DNA from: Dromiciops gliroides
Lineage: Eukaryota > Chordata > Mammalia > Microbiotheria > Microbiotheriidae
Direction of reading: 5' to 3'
Assembly: GCF_019393635.1 (NCBI RefSeq)
Contig: NC_057862.1
Span: 409,552,169-409,616,168, forward strand
DNA: 64,000 nucleotides
Positions 1 through 10,343 of this stretch are shown here, piece after piece. The stretch's first letter is position 1; every line of letters begins with the position of its first letter. The translations under genes were made by a program, and so were the position numbers. Below the pieces are notes generated by a model. The model was not told the origin of the DNA. It worked only from the letters and a program-made list of their open reading frames with translations, and did not search any database.

Positions 1-449
1 GAAACAAGAAATTTTTGTGTGTATGTGTACATACACATATACATATATATGTACCTATACACATGTGAATATTTACATAGCAGAAAGTGAATACCAAAAT
101 ATAGGGTTTCTCAGTTTGCCTGGGAAAAGAGGAGAAGGATAAAACAAATGTGTTCTGTTGATAATAATCTGTTATTGAAAATTTGGGGCTAACCGATCCC
201 AGAGGAATCAAAGTGATCTCAAGTGGCAATGGAGAGGTGCAAGGAGGTATAGGTAGGCTGCAGCTTATTTCCACTGATGACCAATGCTCAAAATGGAGCA
301 TGAGGAATATAAACAAGGAATTATATGATCATAAAATGTGGTGAGTTAGTGATATGACAAGATCGTGGGCTAGGTGATAGATGGCCCAAACACCTGACTG
401 GTACCCAAGAAATAACAAAAGGCCTCTAGGAAAGAATCCACCATTTTGA
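1..449. other. ITFG1 intron, left edge; no gene seen
   Basis: Lies upstream of the first ITFG1 exon in the window and is therefore intronic. Positions about 16-70 are a TG/TA-rich low-complexity tract. I recognise nothing coding in the remainder. Confidence 0.6.
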
Positions 450-1625
450 ATGTATCCTCTGTGGAGGATCAATGGAAAAACATGGACTTGAATCATATAA
501 GATGTGAAGACTATGGATGGATTGCCATTTGCACTGATGGAGGAAATTACCACATCAATAAAATACTTTTAAAAGTACATTTGTATATAGAATTCCCCAA
601 GGATTTGTCCTTGGCCCTCTACCATCTAATGTTATTATCAGTGACTTAGATGAAGGCATGGATAGAATCCTTATTAAATTTACAAGTGATATAAGCCAAC
701 ACATTGGATTATATGGTCTAAAATTACTTTAGTAGGCTAAAATTATGGATTAAATCTAATATATTGAAATTTTATATAGGGGATTAATATAAAGTACTTA
801 ATTCCAAAAAAAAATTTAACAAGGATAGTATATACAAGGCCTGGCTAAAGAAGAGTTTATGTTTTTGAGGGAGAAAGAGAAAGTGATCTAGGACTTTTAG
901 TGATATCTCAGCCCACCTAGGTGGCATTGTAGATAGAGCACTAGGCCTGAAGTCAGGAAGACCTGAGTTCACATCTGGCCTCAGACGCTAGGTGTGTGAC
1001 CCTGAGCAAGTCACTTAACCCTGGTTCCCTCAGTTTCCTCATCTGTAAAATGAGCTGGAGAAGGAAGAAACCACTCCATTATCTTTGCCAAGGAAATTCC
1101 AAATAGAGTCACAAAGCTGCCTCCTTGACATCTGGAATACCATGTTCAGTTCCCAGCACCACACTTCAGAAATAATATTGACAAACCAGGGCATGCCCAA
1201 AGGGGACAGCCAAAATGGTGAGGGGACTGGAGACCATGCCAAGCCAGTAGAAAGATCAGTAGAAGAAATTGGGAGTTTGTCCCAAAGAATACTTACGGGA
1301 GATATGTCTGCCTTCAAGCATTTATTAGTCATGATGTGGACGAGAGATTAAATGTATTAACTCTTGACTCCAAGCAGCAAAACTAGAAGTAACATGGAAG
1401 ATTTGCAGAGAGATAGACATAGACTATTAAGGAAAATATCTTACCCATTGGCACTATCCAGCTGTAGAATTGGCATTCCCACAAGGCAGCTGGAAGTCAA
1501 GCAGATCCATGTGCCCATTTATCAGGGATAGGTAGAAGGATTCTTTTTTAGGGACAGTATGGACTGTGTGATCTCTAAGATCCCTTCCAGCTCTGAAATG
1601 CTGTGATTCTGTGACTGTCCAAAGT
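450..1625 (+). mobile_element. L3/CR1-type LINE remnant (RT and 3' end)
   Basis: Positions 590-720 translate with breaks to a degenerate form of the reverse-transcriptase 'PQGxVLGPL...DLDEG' motif typical of CR1/L3 elements. Positions 1085-1350 read as the C-terminal part of the same polymerase. The end, 1540-1620, has the CR1/L3-like 3' tail 'gatctctaagatcccttcc'. No intact ORF remains. A tailed SINE sits inside it at about 905-1115. The element is fossil DNA in an ITFG1 intron. Confidence 0.75.
905..1115 (+). mobile_element. CORE-SINE with RTE-derived 3' tail (MAR1 type)
   Basis: A tRNA-like 5' part ('ctaggtggcattgtagatagag'-like box) is followed by a CORE segment ('gtgtgaccctgagcaagtcac') and then 'tcatctgtaaaatgagctgg'. 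The tail 'tctttgccaaggaaattcc...gagtcacaaag' is the RTE-type tail also seen at 44460-44550. It is inserted in an L3/CR1 LINE. Confidence 0.75.
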
Positions 1626-1660
1626 ACCTCTGAATGCTTCCTTAATAAAACTGGTATGTG

Positions 1661-1826
1661 GAGCAGATAGGTGGCACAGTGGATTGAGCACCGGCCCTGG
1701 AGTCAGGAGGACCTGAGTTCAAATCTGGCCTCAGACACTTAACACTTAGTAGCTGTGTGACCCTGGGCAAGTCACTTAACCCCAATTGCCTCACTAAAAA
1801 ATAAAAATAAATAAATAAAATAAAAC
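1661..1826 (+). mobile_element. CORE-SINE (WSINE1 type)
   Basis: Full-length copy with an A-rich (AAAT)n tail. It is flanked by near-identical duplications 'aaaactggtatg' and 'aaaactggtgtg', so its limits are well supported. Confidence 0.85.
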
Positions 1827-1829
1827 TGG

Positions 1830-2035
1830 TGTGCATTTATATAGTGCTTCCTGGTTTACATATTTTTCTTACAACAACCCTGTGATGTAGGGAGTACATC
1901 ATTATTCCCATTTTACCACTGAGGTAAATAAGGTACAAGGAAGTTCTATGACTTCCTTGTAATCACATCCTGAGTAGGTGGAATAGCTAGAGTCCAAACC
2001 CAATTCAGCGACACTATGCTGGGTCTCATTGGGAG
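1830..2035 (-). mobile_element. MIR-like old SINE
   Basis: The + strand shows the reverse MIR pattern: 'tacaacaaccctgtgatgtag', 'attcccattttac', 'ctgaggtaaataagg', then the tRNA-like end with the amino-box region 'gtccaaaccca'. It is strongly diverged. Confidence 0.65.
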
Positions 2036-2159
2036 CAGGAATTCACATAAGATGGGGCTTGAGAAAACAAGTAAACTATCAGGTTAAAAATTGAATTTTG
2101 TGTTGGAATAAAAATTCTCAAGCCCTAAATCTTACACTGCAAATCATACTTGGCAATAT

Positions 2160-2281
2160 CTTTTTGGGGTGGGGGCAATCGGGGTTAAATAATTTGCCCC
2201 AGATCACAGAGCTAATAGGTGTCTGAGGCTGAATTTGAACTCAGGTCCTCCTGACTGACTGTGTCACCTAGCTTCCCCCAT
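2160..2281 (-). mobile_element. CORE-SINE (WSINE1 type), diverged
   Basis: The reverse pattern 'caatcggggttaaataattt...gaactcaggtcctcctgac...tcacctagct' is bracketed by 'cttggcaatatc' on both sides (about 2148 and 2284). It ends 115 bp before an ITFG1 exon. Confidence 0.8.
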
Positions 2282-2395
2282 GCTTGGCAATATCTGCGCT
2301 GTCTTTATTGTGCTTTTTGCCTAATTAAAATGATCACATGTTGGTTGATTCTATGGAAACAAGCAATTTACAATTTTCTCTGTTCTGGTCTTTAG

Positions 2396-2513
2396 CTGGA
2401 GTGCTAAACTGTATCTGACTCCTAGTAACATCGTCCTGCTGACTGCTATAGCTCTCATCGGTGTCTGTGTTTTCATCTTGGCAATAATTGGCATATTACA
2501 TTGGCAGGAAAAG
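2396..2513 (+). CDS. ITFG1: ITFG1 penultimate coding exon (membrane helix)
   Basis: 118 nt, entered in phase 2 and leaving in phase 0. Acceptor 'tctttag' ends at 2395; donor 'gtatgt' starts at 2514. Encodes the juxtamembrane segment and the single transmembrane helix. Confidence 0.94.
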
Positions 2514-4498
2514 GTATGTTCGATTCATTGAAAGTTTAATTTTAGATAGTATCATGCTTATTAATTGGCACAGGAGTACTAAATAGAACAGCATTCATTC
2601 AAAATGTATGGTGTCTAGGAATTGCTGATTTTTTAAAAATAACTTCTGCCCAGAATCTTACCTTCCTTGATAAAACTCTCATTTATATCTTTCTAATTAG
2701 TCGAACCATTTGGAAATCAACACAGTTCTAGAGGATGACTACTTTATATTAAAGCGATTAGAAACATAGAGTCTCTCCATAGCTTATTTTATGAAAGTGT
2801 ACTAAGCCTTAAAAAGTTTTATTAGTAAATGTTTCTATGGTAACCTGAAAAAATTTATAATACCCTCAAATATGTATTTTTCCCTCCGCTGGTTAAGATT
2901 GTTGTAAGTTCACACAAAAAAAATTTTTAAAGGGGCAGCTAGGTGGCACAGTGGATAGAGCAACGGCCCTGGAGTCAGGAGTACCTGAGTTCAAATCTGG
3001 CCTCAGTCACTTAACACTTACTAGCTGTGTGACCCTGGGCAAGTCACTTAACCCCAATTGCCTCACCAAAAAATAAAAATAAAAATAAGATTGTTATAAG
3101 TTATCCCTGTTTTGCAGATGAAAAAACCAAGGCACAAGAAAGTTAAATGTTTTATTCAAGATTAAGTGGCAAGCCTCTTTCTTTTATCTGCAGTTCTTTA
3201 CACTAAGCTAAATTATTTTTTGTGCTTTCAGTGCCATCTGCTAGAGAAAAAAAAATTTTTAAGTGGGGAAGGACAGGAAAGAAGATTTTTGTGCTCAATT
3301 TAATATAAAGGGAAAATGAGATCACCAGTGAATTCTTTGTTAATAGGTATTACAAGTTTATGCAAGCTAAGACTACTACTTTATTGTGTATGGATATGTA
3401 TTACATACATAACTATTCAGTTCCAATTTCACGCGCACATACACACACACACACACAGAATTTTCATTTTTCTGCTCTTGTTCTATTTATCATCTCCACC
3501 TGACAAAGCAGGCAATGAGAATTACTGCCGGCCCTAACTATAATCATGATTGTCCATTTAAATTACAATATTTTTTGCTTAGCATAACTTTTTCATTCTT
3601 CTGGGGAAAAAATAGAATATAGTCATTGTACTGTCTAGGTTTCATACACTCTATTTCCTAAAAACTATCATTCCTCTAAGTATCTGAAATGTTAACATGA
3701 AACCTGTATTCAAGTAACAGTGAGATTGAGATTTAACTTGACTGATAAAAGTCAGGCTGACAGCCTGTCTTTAACTTGTCTTGTTTTCTAAAATAGCAAA
3801 AAGCAAATGGTTTGAAACATTATCTAAGGCCATCAAAATTCCTTAGCAAAGCAAATGAGCAAATAAACAAATGAATGAATGAATGAATGGCGAGTGTATG
3901 AATTTCTCAAGATAACTGATTACCAGCATATATATGCCGCAGTAATGCTATGTCAGAAAATCACAGATTTTTAAGTAAAACATACTCATGGCTGTATATC
4001 TACTCATCATTTAACCAAAGAATGATGAAAAGGATATATATTTACCCAGTTTAATTTGTTAACATTAATTTTAAGTATATAAAAGAAATGATGATTCAAG
4101 AGATATAAGAGAAATCACTGATTGAGTCATTGTGTTGCATGTTCACCTCTCCCTTAAAATTAAGAATATATAAACAGTTCAAATGTTACTTATTATGTAA
4201 TAAAATTAGTTACCAAATTAATTTAGGTACTTAAAATATTTCCTAAAGTAGCAGTTTAAAATCCCCACTTGCTATAATTAATAGCATAATATAAACTCAC
4301 CTAATAGTCATTAATGATGAAGATACCAAAAATGAGAGAGGAAAAAAAAGATCTTTTCTTGGACTTACAATTAACATGTTTGGAAGATTCAAAATGGTAA
4401 ATGAAATATCTAAATTTCTACAAACTTTTATTTTTCAGAAAGCAGATGATAGAGAAAAACGCCAGGAAGCCCATCGATTTCACTTTGATGCTATGTGA
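2396..4498 (+). CDS. ITFG1: ITFG1 (integrin alpha FG-GAP repeat containing 1), 3' part: last two coding exons
   Basis: ITFG1 (also called TIP or Linkin) is a type I membrane protein with an extracellular FG-GAP/beta-propeller-like region, linked to cell adhesion and T-cell modulation. Only the C-terminus is here: join(2396-2513, 4439-4498). The first exon opens with the last base of a split codon and reads W-S-A-K-L-Y-L-T-P-S-N, then a hydrophobic helix of about 23 residues from I-V-L-L-T-A to G-I-L. It closes H-W-Q-E-K. The second exon gives K-A-D-D-R-E-K-R-Q-E, then A-H-R-F-H-F-D-A-M and a TGA at 4496. This matches the ITFG1 tail I know from human. Splice sites are tttag/ctgg, aag/gtatgt and ttttcag/aaag. 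The intron is 1,925 bp. Upstream exons lie left of the window. No disabling change is seen. Confidence 0.95.
2932..3088 (+). mobile_element. CORE-SINE (WSINE1 type)
   Basis: Begins 'ggggcagctaggtggcacag' and ends in an A-rich tail. The flanks share 'aagattgttgtaagtt' / 'aagattgttataagtt', although about 20 A/T-rich bases separate the left copy from the SINE head. It lies in the ITFG1 intron. Confidence 0.85.
3089..4438. other. Last ITFG1 intron, right part
   Basis: AT-rich intronic sequence. A short (CA)n tract is at 3437-3458 and an (AATG)n run at about 3870-3890. No exon or recognisable repeat beyond this. Confidence 0.6.
4439..4498 (+). CDS. ITFG1: ITFG1 last coding exon (cytoplasmic tail and stop)
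   Basis: Acceptor 'tttttcag' ends at 4438. Nineteen codons encode a charged tail rich in D, E, K and R that ends H-F-D-A-M, then TGA at 4496-4498. The exon continues into the 3' UTR. Confidence 0.95.
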   Translation, partial: KADDREKRQEAHRFHFDAM

Positions 4499-4850
4499 CC
4501 TGCCTTAAGTTATGTGATAATGAAGCTGCTGTTCATTTGCTTAATCAAAATACTAACTGCTAGCTTGAAGAAGGAAATTGGAAGAAGGCTATTTTGAATG
4601 ATCTATTTATAAATATTGCATTCCTTAGTATTTATTTGGTTAAGTATTAAGGTGTAAATGTGTCACAAGGTCTTTTTGGTAAGCACTTTGTATGAGATAA
4701 TTTTTTGGTCTCTGTTAAATAAAGTTGTACTTTTTTTTCCATGGTCAGGGTCCTGCATGTACTGTGCTATTTATAAACTGAAAATCTTCCAAAAATAATG
4801 ACAGAAAAGGCATCATGTGTAAATAAAAATAATTTAAATGAGTAATTGTT
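4499..4850 (+). promoter_or_regulatory. ITFG1: ITFG1 3' UTR and polyadenylation signals
   Basis: Canonical AATAAA hexamers occur at 4718-4723 and 4822-4827. The first is followed within 20 bp by a T-run and then GT-containing sequence ('catggtcagggtcctgcatg'). The second is followed by 'attgttgtgtctgag', which is GT-rich. The likely 3' end is near 4740, with a second possible end near 4845. Neither cleavage site can be fixed from sequence alone. Confidence 0.75.
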
Positions 4851-5049
4851 GTGTCTGAGTATTGGCCTTGCAATCTATATTGCTGTGATGCAAATTATAT
4901 TTTTATAAATGGTTCTTAGGTAAAGCATTATCAAAGGATCCACATCCATTATGATAGCTGTAATCTAAGGAGTTCTGACATATCAATTTGATCTCTTTCC
5001 TTTTTTAAAAAAATCCACCTATGCAGTAAAATCTCTACTTTAAGAATAA

Positions 5050-5450
5050 AAAATACACAGCAGAGATTTTCATAGCATCATTTTATGTAATTGCAAAAAA
5101 AAAAAAAACTGGAAGCCACCTTAAATGTCCAGTAATAGAGGGGGGATTAAGTAAATTGTGGTACATTGATATAATGGTATACTATAAAACATTAAGACTG
5201 ACAAGCATAAGAAATACAAAGAAATCTTTAAAGCCATTTAGGAAAAAAAGCAAAATTTAAAAATCAAAACCAGAAGAACTGAATATATACTAACTACAAC
5301 CATAGTGAAGAGGAAAAGTGAATGCAAATGAATTGGCAAAGAATCCTGATAGGCCCTCAGAGGGAGTGACTGAAAAATTTTTATACTTTATGGGGTATAA
5401 ATTAATTCACTTAAATGCAGATAGTTACAAGCATTTTTAGTTTGTTATAT
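5050..5450 (+). mobile_element. L1 ORF2 3'-part fragment
   Basis: The order 'agcatcatttt...tggaagccaccttaaatgtcc...aattgtggtacattgatat...tatac' matches the end of L1 ORF2 (pattern '...AALFxIAKNWK...WYIDxMxYY'). Many stops and indels are present. Confidence 0.6.
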
Positions 5451-5559
5451 TACTATTTAATATTGAGCTTTTAATAATATTCAGTATGAAGCAATATATC
5501 TGGTCAGCAAGCATATATATGTATGTGCTTTATATATAATATATACATCTACCTACATA

Positions 5560-5895
5560 TGTAATAACAGCTAACATTTATATGTGCTATGAGTTTGCAA
5601 AGTGCTTATATATATGTGTGTGTGTGTGTGTGTGTATGTATATATATATATATGTATATATAATCTTAGTTAATATGTTTATTTATACACAGTATATAGG
5701 GAAGATTTGTGATTTGATGTAGTAAACTTTTTCCACTGATGCAAGATAAGTCATATTCTTAAATAGTTGTCTGGGGCACTTAGAGGTTCAGTGAGTTGCT
5801 GATAGTCACACAGCTTCTATGTGTCAGAGATAGGTCTTGAATCCAGGCCAGCCCTCTGTTTACTATATCCCTCTTGCTTCTCGAGCATATTTTTG
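5560..5895 (-). mobile_element. MIR-like SINE interrupted by a TG/TA microsatellite
   Basis: The left part, 'ataacagctaacatttat...tttgcaaagtgc', and the right part, 'ttgctgatagtcacacagc...tgaatccaggccagccc', are MIR in reverse. About 5604-5662 is (TATA)/(TG)n/(TA)n, which has expanded between them. Confidence 0.6.
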
Positions 5896-6109
5896 TATTT
5901 TTCAGCATGAATCATTCTTTTAGAGCCTGACTTTAGGAAGTTGTTATTTTAAAGATTTATTAACAACTCATATTAACTAAAAATGTTATAATACTCTCTT
6001 AGAAATAATATTTTCTAAGGACTTTTACTCAAATGCATGTTCTTATCACATAAATCTTATAAGCATATTAATTTATGAAAAAGTTATTAAGACCATTTAG
6101 TTTTTCTTT

Positions 6110-6262
6110 TTTCTTTTCTTTTTTTTGTGGGGCAGTGGGGGTTAAGTGACTTGCCCAGGGTTACACAGCTAGTAAGTGCCAAGTGTCTGAGAACATATTT
6201 GAACTTGGTTCCTCCTGAATCCAGGGCTAGTGCTTTATCCACTGTGCCACCTAGCTGCCCCT
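6110..6262 (-). mobile_element. CORE-SINE (WSINE1 type)
   Basis: A T-rich head (the reverse of the A tail) is followed by 'gggttaagtgacttgccc' and ends 'gtgccacctagctgcccc'. Confidence 0.85.
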
Positions 6263-6691
6263 AGATTTTCTAATAGGAGATACAAAGTAAACTATTAAAA
6301 CTCACATCCAGGGATTGGATCCGACAGCCTGTACCCCAAGCTAATGTTCCAAAATAAAAAAGGTTTAAAGTAACTCATAATTCACATTAAGGCTTTCATG
6401 TAAAATGTCATATTCTAGACTTCACATCCCAAAAAACTATTTTATAAGTCTTTACTGACAAGTGAAAATAACATGGAGTTCAAAAATGCTAATGATTCTA
6501 CTACATCCAAATGGAAATGTAGTTGCTGTAATAAAGACTGAAAATTGTGTTTTGTTCTGTTAGATCTGTTCCTTTAATTCACAGGATGACTCATCCATTT
6601 CATTTGTCTAAATCTGTAAGTTTTTCTCCAAAAAATTTCTTTAAATTTTGATGGCTTTAAAAAAAAGTGATCAACTACGTAGTTTTTTTTT

Positions 6692-7052
6692 TTTTATTGT
6701 TCTTGTTCAGTCATTCAGTCATGTCCAATTCTTCGTGACCCCATGGACCATAACATGGCAGGCCCTTCCATCCTCCACTGTCTTCTGAAGACTGTCCAAA
6801 CTTGTGTTTGCTGTTGCTTCCATGACATCATCTATCCGTTTCATCCTCCACCATTCCCTTCTCCTTTTGCCTTCAATCCTTCCCAACATCAGGGTCTTCT
6901 CCAATGAGTTCTGTTAAAATGTTTAAGCTTCAACGTCAATATTTGTCCTTCCAGTGCTCCAGCTTGAATTAATTTCTTTAAGTATCGACTCATTTGATCT
7001 CCTTACTGTCCAAGGGACTCTCAAAAGTCTTCTCCAGCACCTCATTTCTAAA
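6692..7052 (-). mobile_element. RTE-clade LINE 3' end (BovB-like)
   Basis: In reverse, 6719-6904 encodes a 61-residue open stretch with the RTE/BovB reverse-transcriptase C-terminal pattern: E-K-T-L-M-L-G-R-I-E-G-K-R-R-R, then D-V-M-E-A, then H-V-M-V-H-G-V-T-K-N-W-T. The + strand also carries the familiar BovB phrases 'gtccaattcttcgtgacccc' and 'catcagggtcttctccaatg'. It is 5'-truncated and non-functional. BovB/RTE elements are the textbook case of horizontally moved vertebrate LINEs. Confidence 0.85.
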
Positions 7053-7201
7053 AGAAACCCAGAAAACTAGGCCTAAATAGAAATTATGAGAAGATAAATA
7101 CTTTAATGAAAAATTAATTTTTTTTAAATCTATGCCTACTACTATTTTTCTGTGGGTTGTTTAATGCCCGCTTAAGTGAAATTCATTATAACTGTACTTG
7201 G

Positions 7202-7357
7202 GGGGCAGCTAGGTGGCACAGTGGATAGAGCACCGGCCCTGGAGTCAGGAGTACCTGAGTTCACAACTGGCCTCAGACACTTAACACTTAGTAGCTGTGT
7301 GACCCTGGGCAAGTCACTTAACCCCAATTGCCTCACTAAAAAACAACAACAACAACA
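7202..7357 (+). mobile_element. CORE-SINE (WSINE1 type)
   Basis: Full-length with a (CAA)n tail. The duplication 'aactgtacttgg' precedes it (about 7190) and follows it (about 7358). Confidence 0.9.
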
Positions 7358-7609
7358 ACTGTACTTGGTATGGGAATGTCCAGTGATGTTTTATGAGCCT
7401 GAAAATATTTTGTTTCTCCTCTGTGTTATATTGATATATCTGCCTATTGATTGGACACAAAATGAATAATCAAAGACCTAGACCTCAGCAGTACTTGTGA
7501 AGGATGAAACAATTTTCCATATTGCAATAACCAGCAATGACCTTACATGTGACAAGTCTATCACATAGCTAGAGGAATTTGATTCACCTCTCCTGAAGGT
7601 GAAATAGAG

Positions 7610-7774
7610 CAGAGCTTCTTAAACTTTTTCCACTCGAGGCCCCTTTTTACCCAAGAAATTTTTACAAGTATATAGAATAGGTATACATGACCTTTTACTG
7701 TTGTCAAATTTTTCGCGACTCCTCACATTCAGTGACCCATATGGGGTCAGTGACCCACAGTTTAAGAAGCTTTG
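7610..7774. mobile_element. Short hAT-like DNA transposon with terminal inverted repeats
   Basis: The left end 'cagagcttcttaaact' (7610-7625) is the reverse complement of the right end 'agtttaagaagctttg' (7759-7774) with one mismatch over 16 bp. The flanking octamers 'aaatagag' (7602-7609) and 'aaataatg' (7775-7782) match at 6 of 8 positions. An 8-bp duplication and a CAGAG-type end are hallmarks of the hAT superfamily. At 165 bp it has no room for a transposase. Confidence 0.7.
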
Positions 7775-7831
7775 AAATAATGAGTCAAGATCTGGTCATC
7801 ATTAAAGACAATGTAAATGAAAAGTCAATGC

Positions 7832-7990
7832 TGGGGGCAGCTAGGTGGTGCAGTGGATAAAGCACCAGCCCTGGATTCAGGAGTGCCTGAGTTCAAATCT
7901 GGCCTCAGACACTTGACACTTACTAGCTGTGTGACCTTGGGCAAGTCACTTAACCCCCATTGCCCCGCCAAAAAAAAAAAAAAAAAAAAC
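7832..7990 (+). mobile_element. CORE-SINE (WSINE1 type)
   Basis: Long poly-A tail; the duplication 'aagtcaatgctg' stands on both sides. Confidence 0.9.
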
Positions 7991-8499
7991 AAGTCAATGC
8001 TGTATATAAATTTCTTGGCAAGAAGGAATCCAAACCTATGACTTCAGTATAGGGAATTCCTAGTGAGAAAAGTTCTTCTACCAATGCAACAACTGTTCTA
8101 CAACTTAAAGTCTTTGAGAGTTGCCCAGGGTACAGAGATGTTATGCTACTTGCCCAGAGTTATACAACCAATATGTGTCAGGTAGAATTTGAACCTATTT
8201 GGACCCCTCTTTTTGTTTTATCCTACATCATATATAAATACATATTACTGTTAATATCACAAGGAAGGAAGGAAATTTACTGGATTTAATTTGAACTAAA
8301 ACTACATGAATTTTTAAACTTATGTGTAAAGTTTTAGAAAAATTATTTTCTATATATATTTTTTACTCCCTTTCAAAGTATTTAGTAGCATAGATGATGC
8401 TCAGTGATTTTTATATGTGAAATACAACTGAACCCAAATAATAATTTTTTTCTATCTTCCAGCAATTTGTGAGCTAGTCACAAAATAGCAAGGTAGAAG

Positions 8500-9365
8500 A
8501 CTAGGTGGCCACCAGATCCAGAACTAAAAGGGAACTCGAAGATTATTAGCCTACCTCCCAAATTTGTACATGAGGAAACTGAGGCCCAGAAAGAAGAATC
8601 TGAGAATTGAAAGAGAACTATAGATTCTCAGAGTTGCAAAGTTGCTAAAAAGGACTTCAAATCCAACCCATACCTAAACTAGAATCACCTTCACAACATA
8701 GCTGACAAGTATGGAACATTAGCTGGAAGACAGCAAGTGAAGGGCAACCTCATTCTCTCCTGAGGTAACACATTCCTCCTGGGAGTGTCTGTTGAGAAGT
8801 TTTTCCTGACATCAAAACTAAATTTGCCGTGGCAACTTCTACTCCTTCCTCCTGGTTCTTCCCTGTTAGGCCCAAGCAAAACAAATCTATTTCCGTTTCT
8901 ATATGACTGCCTTTCAAGTGCTTTAAGACAGCTATTCTACCCGCACCTAAATCCTATTCAAACTTAACATGCATAATTCCTTCAACTGATCATAATAGGA
9001 AATGAACTTGAGGCCCTTTGGCTGTCATGGTTTCTGTTCCCTTTCTTTGTACATTCCCCAGTTCATTGATGTCTTTCCTATAATTCAGTGTGCCCAGAAC
9101 TGAATACAATATTCTGGATATGATCTGATCAGGCCAGAGTACAGCCTGGACCTCTTCTTCTTCCTTTAAAAAAGTCTAAAATAACATTAGTTTTCTTTTT
9201 GTCTTATCTCAGTTGTTGACATATTGAGTTTCAGTACATTAAAACCTCCCTGATATTTTTCAGATGAACCTCATCTAGCCATGCCTTTCTCCTCCCCACA
9301 TTGCACTTCAGATGTTTATTTTTTTTACTTAAATATATGACTTATCATGTAACCTTATTCAATTT
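8500..9365 (-). mobile_element. L3/CR1-type LINE remnant (first part)
   Basis: The + strand shows the reverse of the CR1/L3 3' region: 'gaagtttttcctgacatc', 'agacagctattctacc', 'ccttcaactgatcataatag', 'cagtgtgcccagaactgaa', 'acctcatctagccatgcc'. No ORF survives. An L1-type 3' end (next entry) is inserted on its right side. Confidence 0.75.
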
Positions 9366-9374
9366 AATCTTATT

Positions 9375-9605
9375 AAGTAAGCATGCTACCCACCTCCTAA
9401 CAGAAAGGTGACAGACTCAAGGTGGAGGAAATGGACATTTTTGGACATGACCAGTTTGGTAATTTGTTATGCTTGAATATATATATATCTTTGTCACAGG
9501 TGTTTTATTTTTTCATTTAGGGAGGTGGGAAGAAGGGGGCTCAAGATTGGATTGCCACCCCCCCAAAAAAAAAGAACAAGAATGATTCAAGCATTTTTTT
9601 AGAAC
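9375..9605 (+). mobile_element. L1-type 3' end
   Basis: 'catgctacccacctcctaac', 'ggacatgaccagtttgg' and 'gttatgcttgaatat', followed by a G-rich tract and an A-rich stretch, match the 3' end also found at 57015-57200. It interrupts the L3/CR1 fragment. Confidence 0.6.
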
Positions 9606-9799
9606 AGAAGGAAACAAAAACAAGACAACTTTGAAAGATACACACTGAGTTTATTATGTACTTAAAAGGAAAAACCTATTCTTTCTATTTGCAAATATTC
9701 ATTTTATTTGGTGTTTAAGTTCAGAATTTAAAAATTAAAATTTTGTTTTATTAAATTCAGCTTGAGCTGTTCTAAATTCTGACTATTATATCCTGTTAA

Positions 9800-10300
9800 T
9801 TTTTCCTCCCAGCTTTGTGTCCCCTACAAATTTGATAAGCAAGCCATATATATCTTTATGTAATTCATTAACAAAAAATAGTAAACAATACTGAGCCCTG
9901 CACTTGGGGCACCCTCCACTGGGGACTTCCTTGCAAGGTGACATTACTCTTTGGGCCGGGCCATTAAGTCAGTTCCAAACTACCTAATTCTATTCTTAGC
10001 TAAGCCTATTTTTCTTTATCTTCCTTAGAATAACATTAGAGACTAAACTGCTTTGCTAAAATCTATGTAAACCATGTCTACTAAATTGCCCCAATCTACC
10101 AGTCTCTAGCTGTTAAAAAATAAAAATAAAAAGGATATGAGGCTAGGCTGGCATGATCTGTTCCTGAAATCATGCTGACTCTTTTTTGGTCCCTCATGAT
10201 GTCCATTAACCATTTCTATGACACATTCTGGAATTTTTCTAGGAGTAGAAGTATGATTTGTACAGTAGCTGGTAGATGGTGTTTAATAAATGCATATTAA
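9800..10300 (-). mobile_element. L3/CR1-type LINE remnant (second part)
   Basis: 'cctacaaatttgataagcaa', 'gagccctgcacttggggcac', 'gggccgggccattaagtcag' and 'atgctgactc' follow the CR1-type reverse-strand order and continue the fragment that starts at about 8500. Confidence 0.7.
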
Positions 10301-10343
10301 CTGACAGCAAAATATGTCATGCCTTTTGAGAATCAGGATATTT

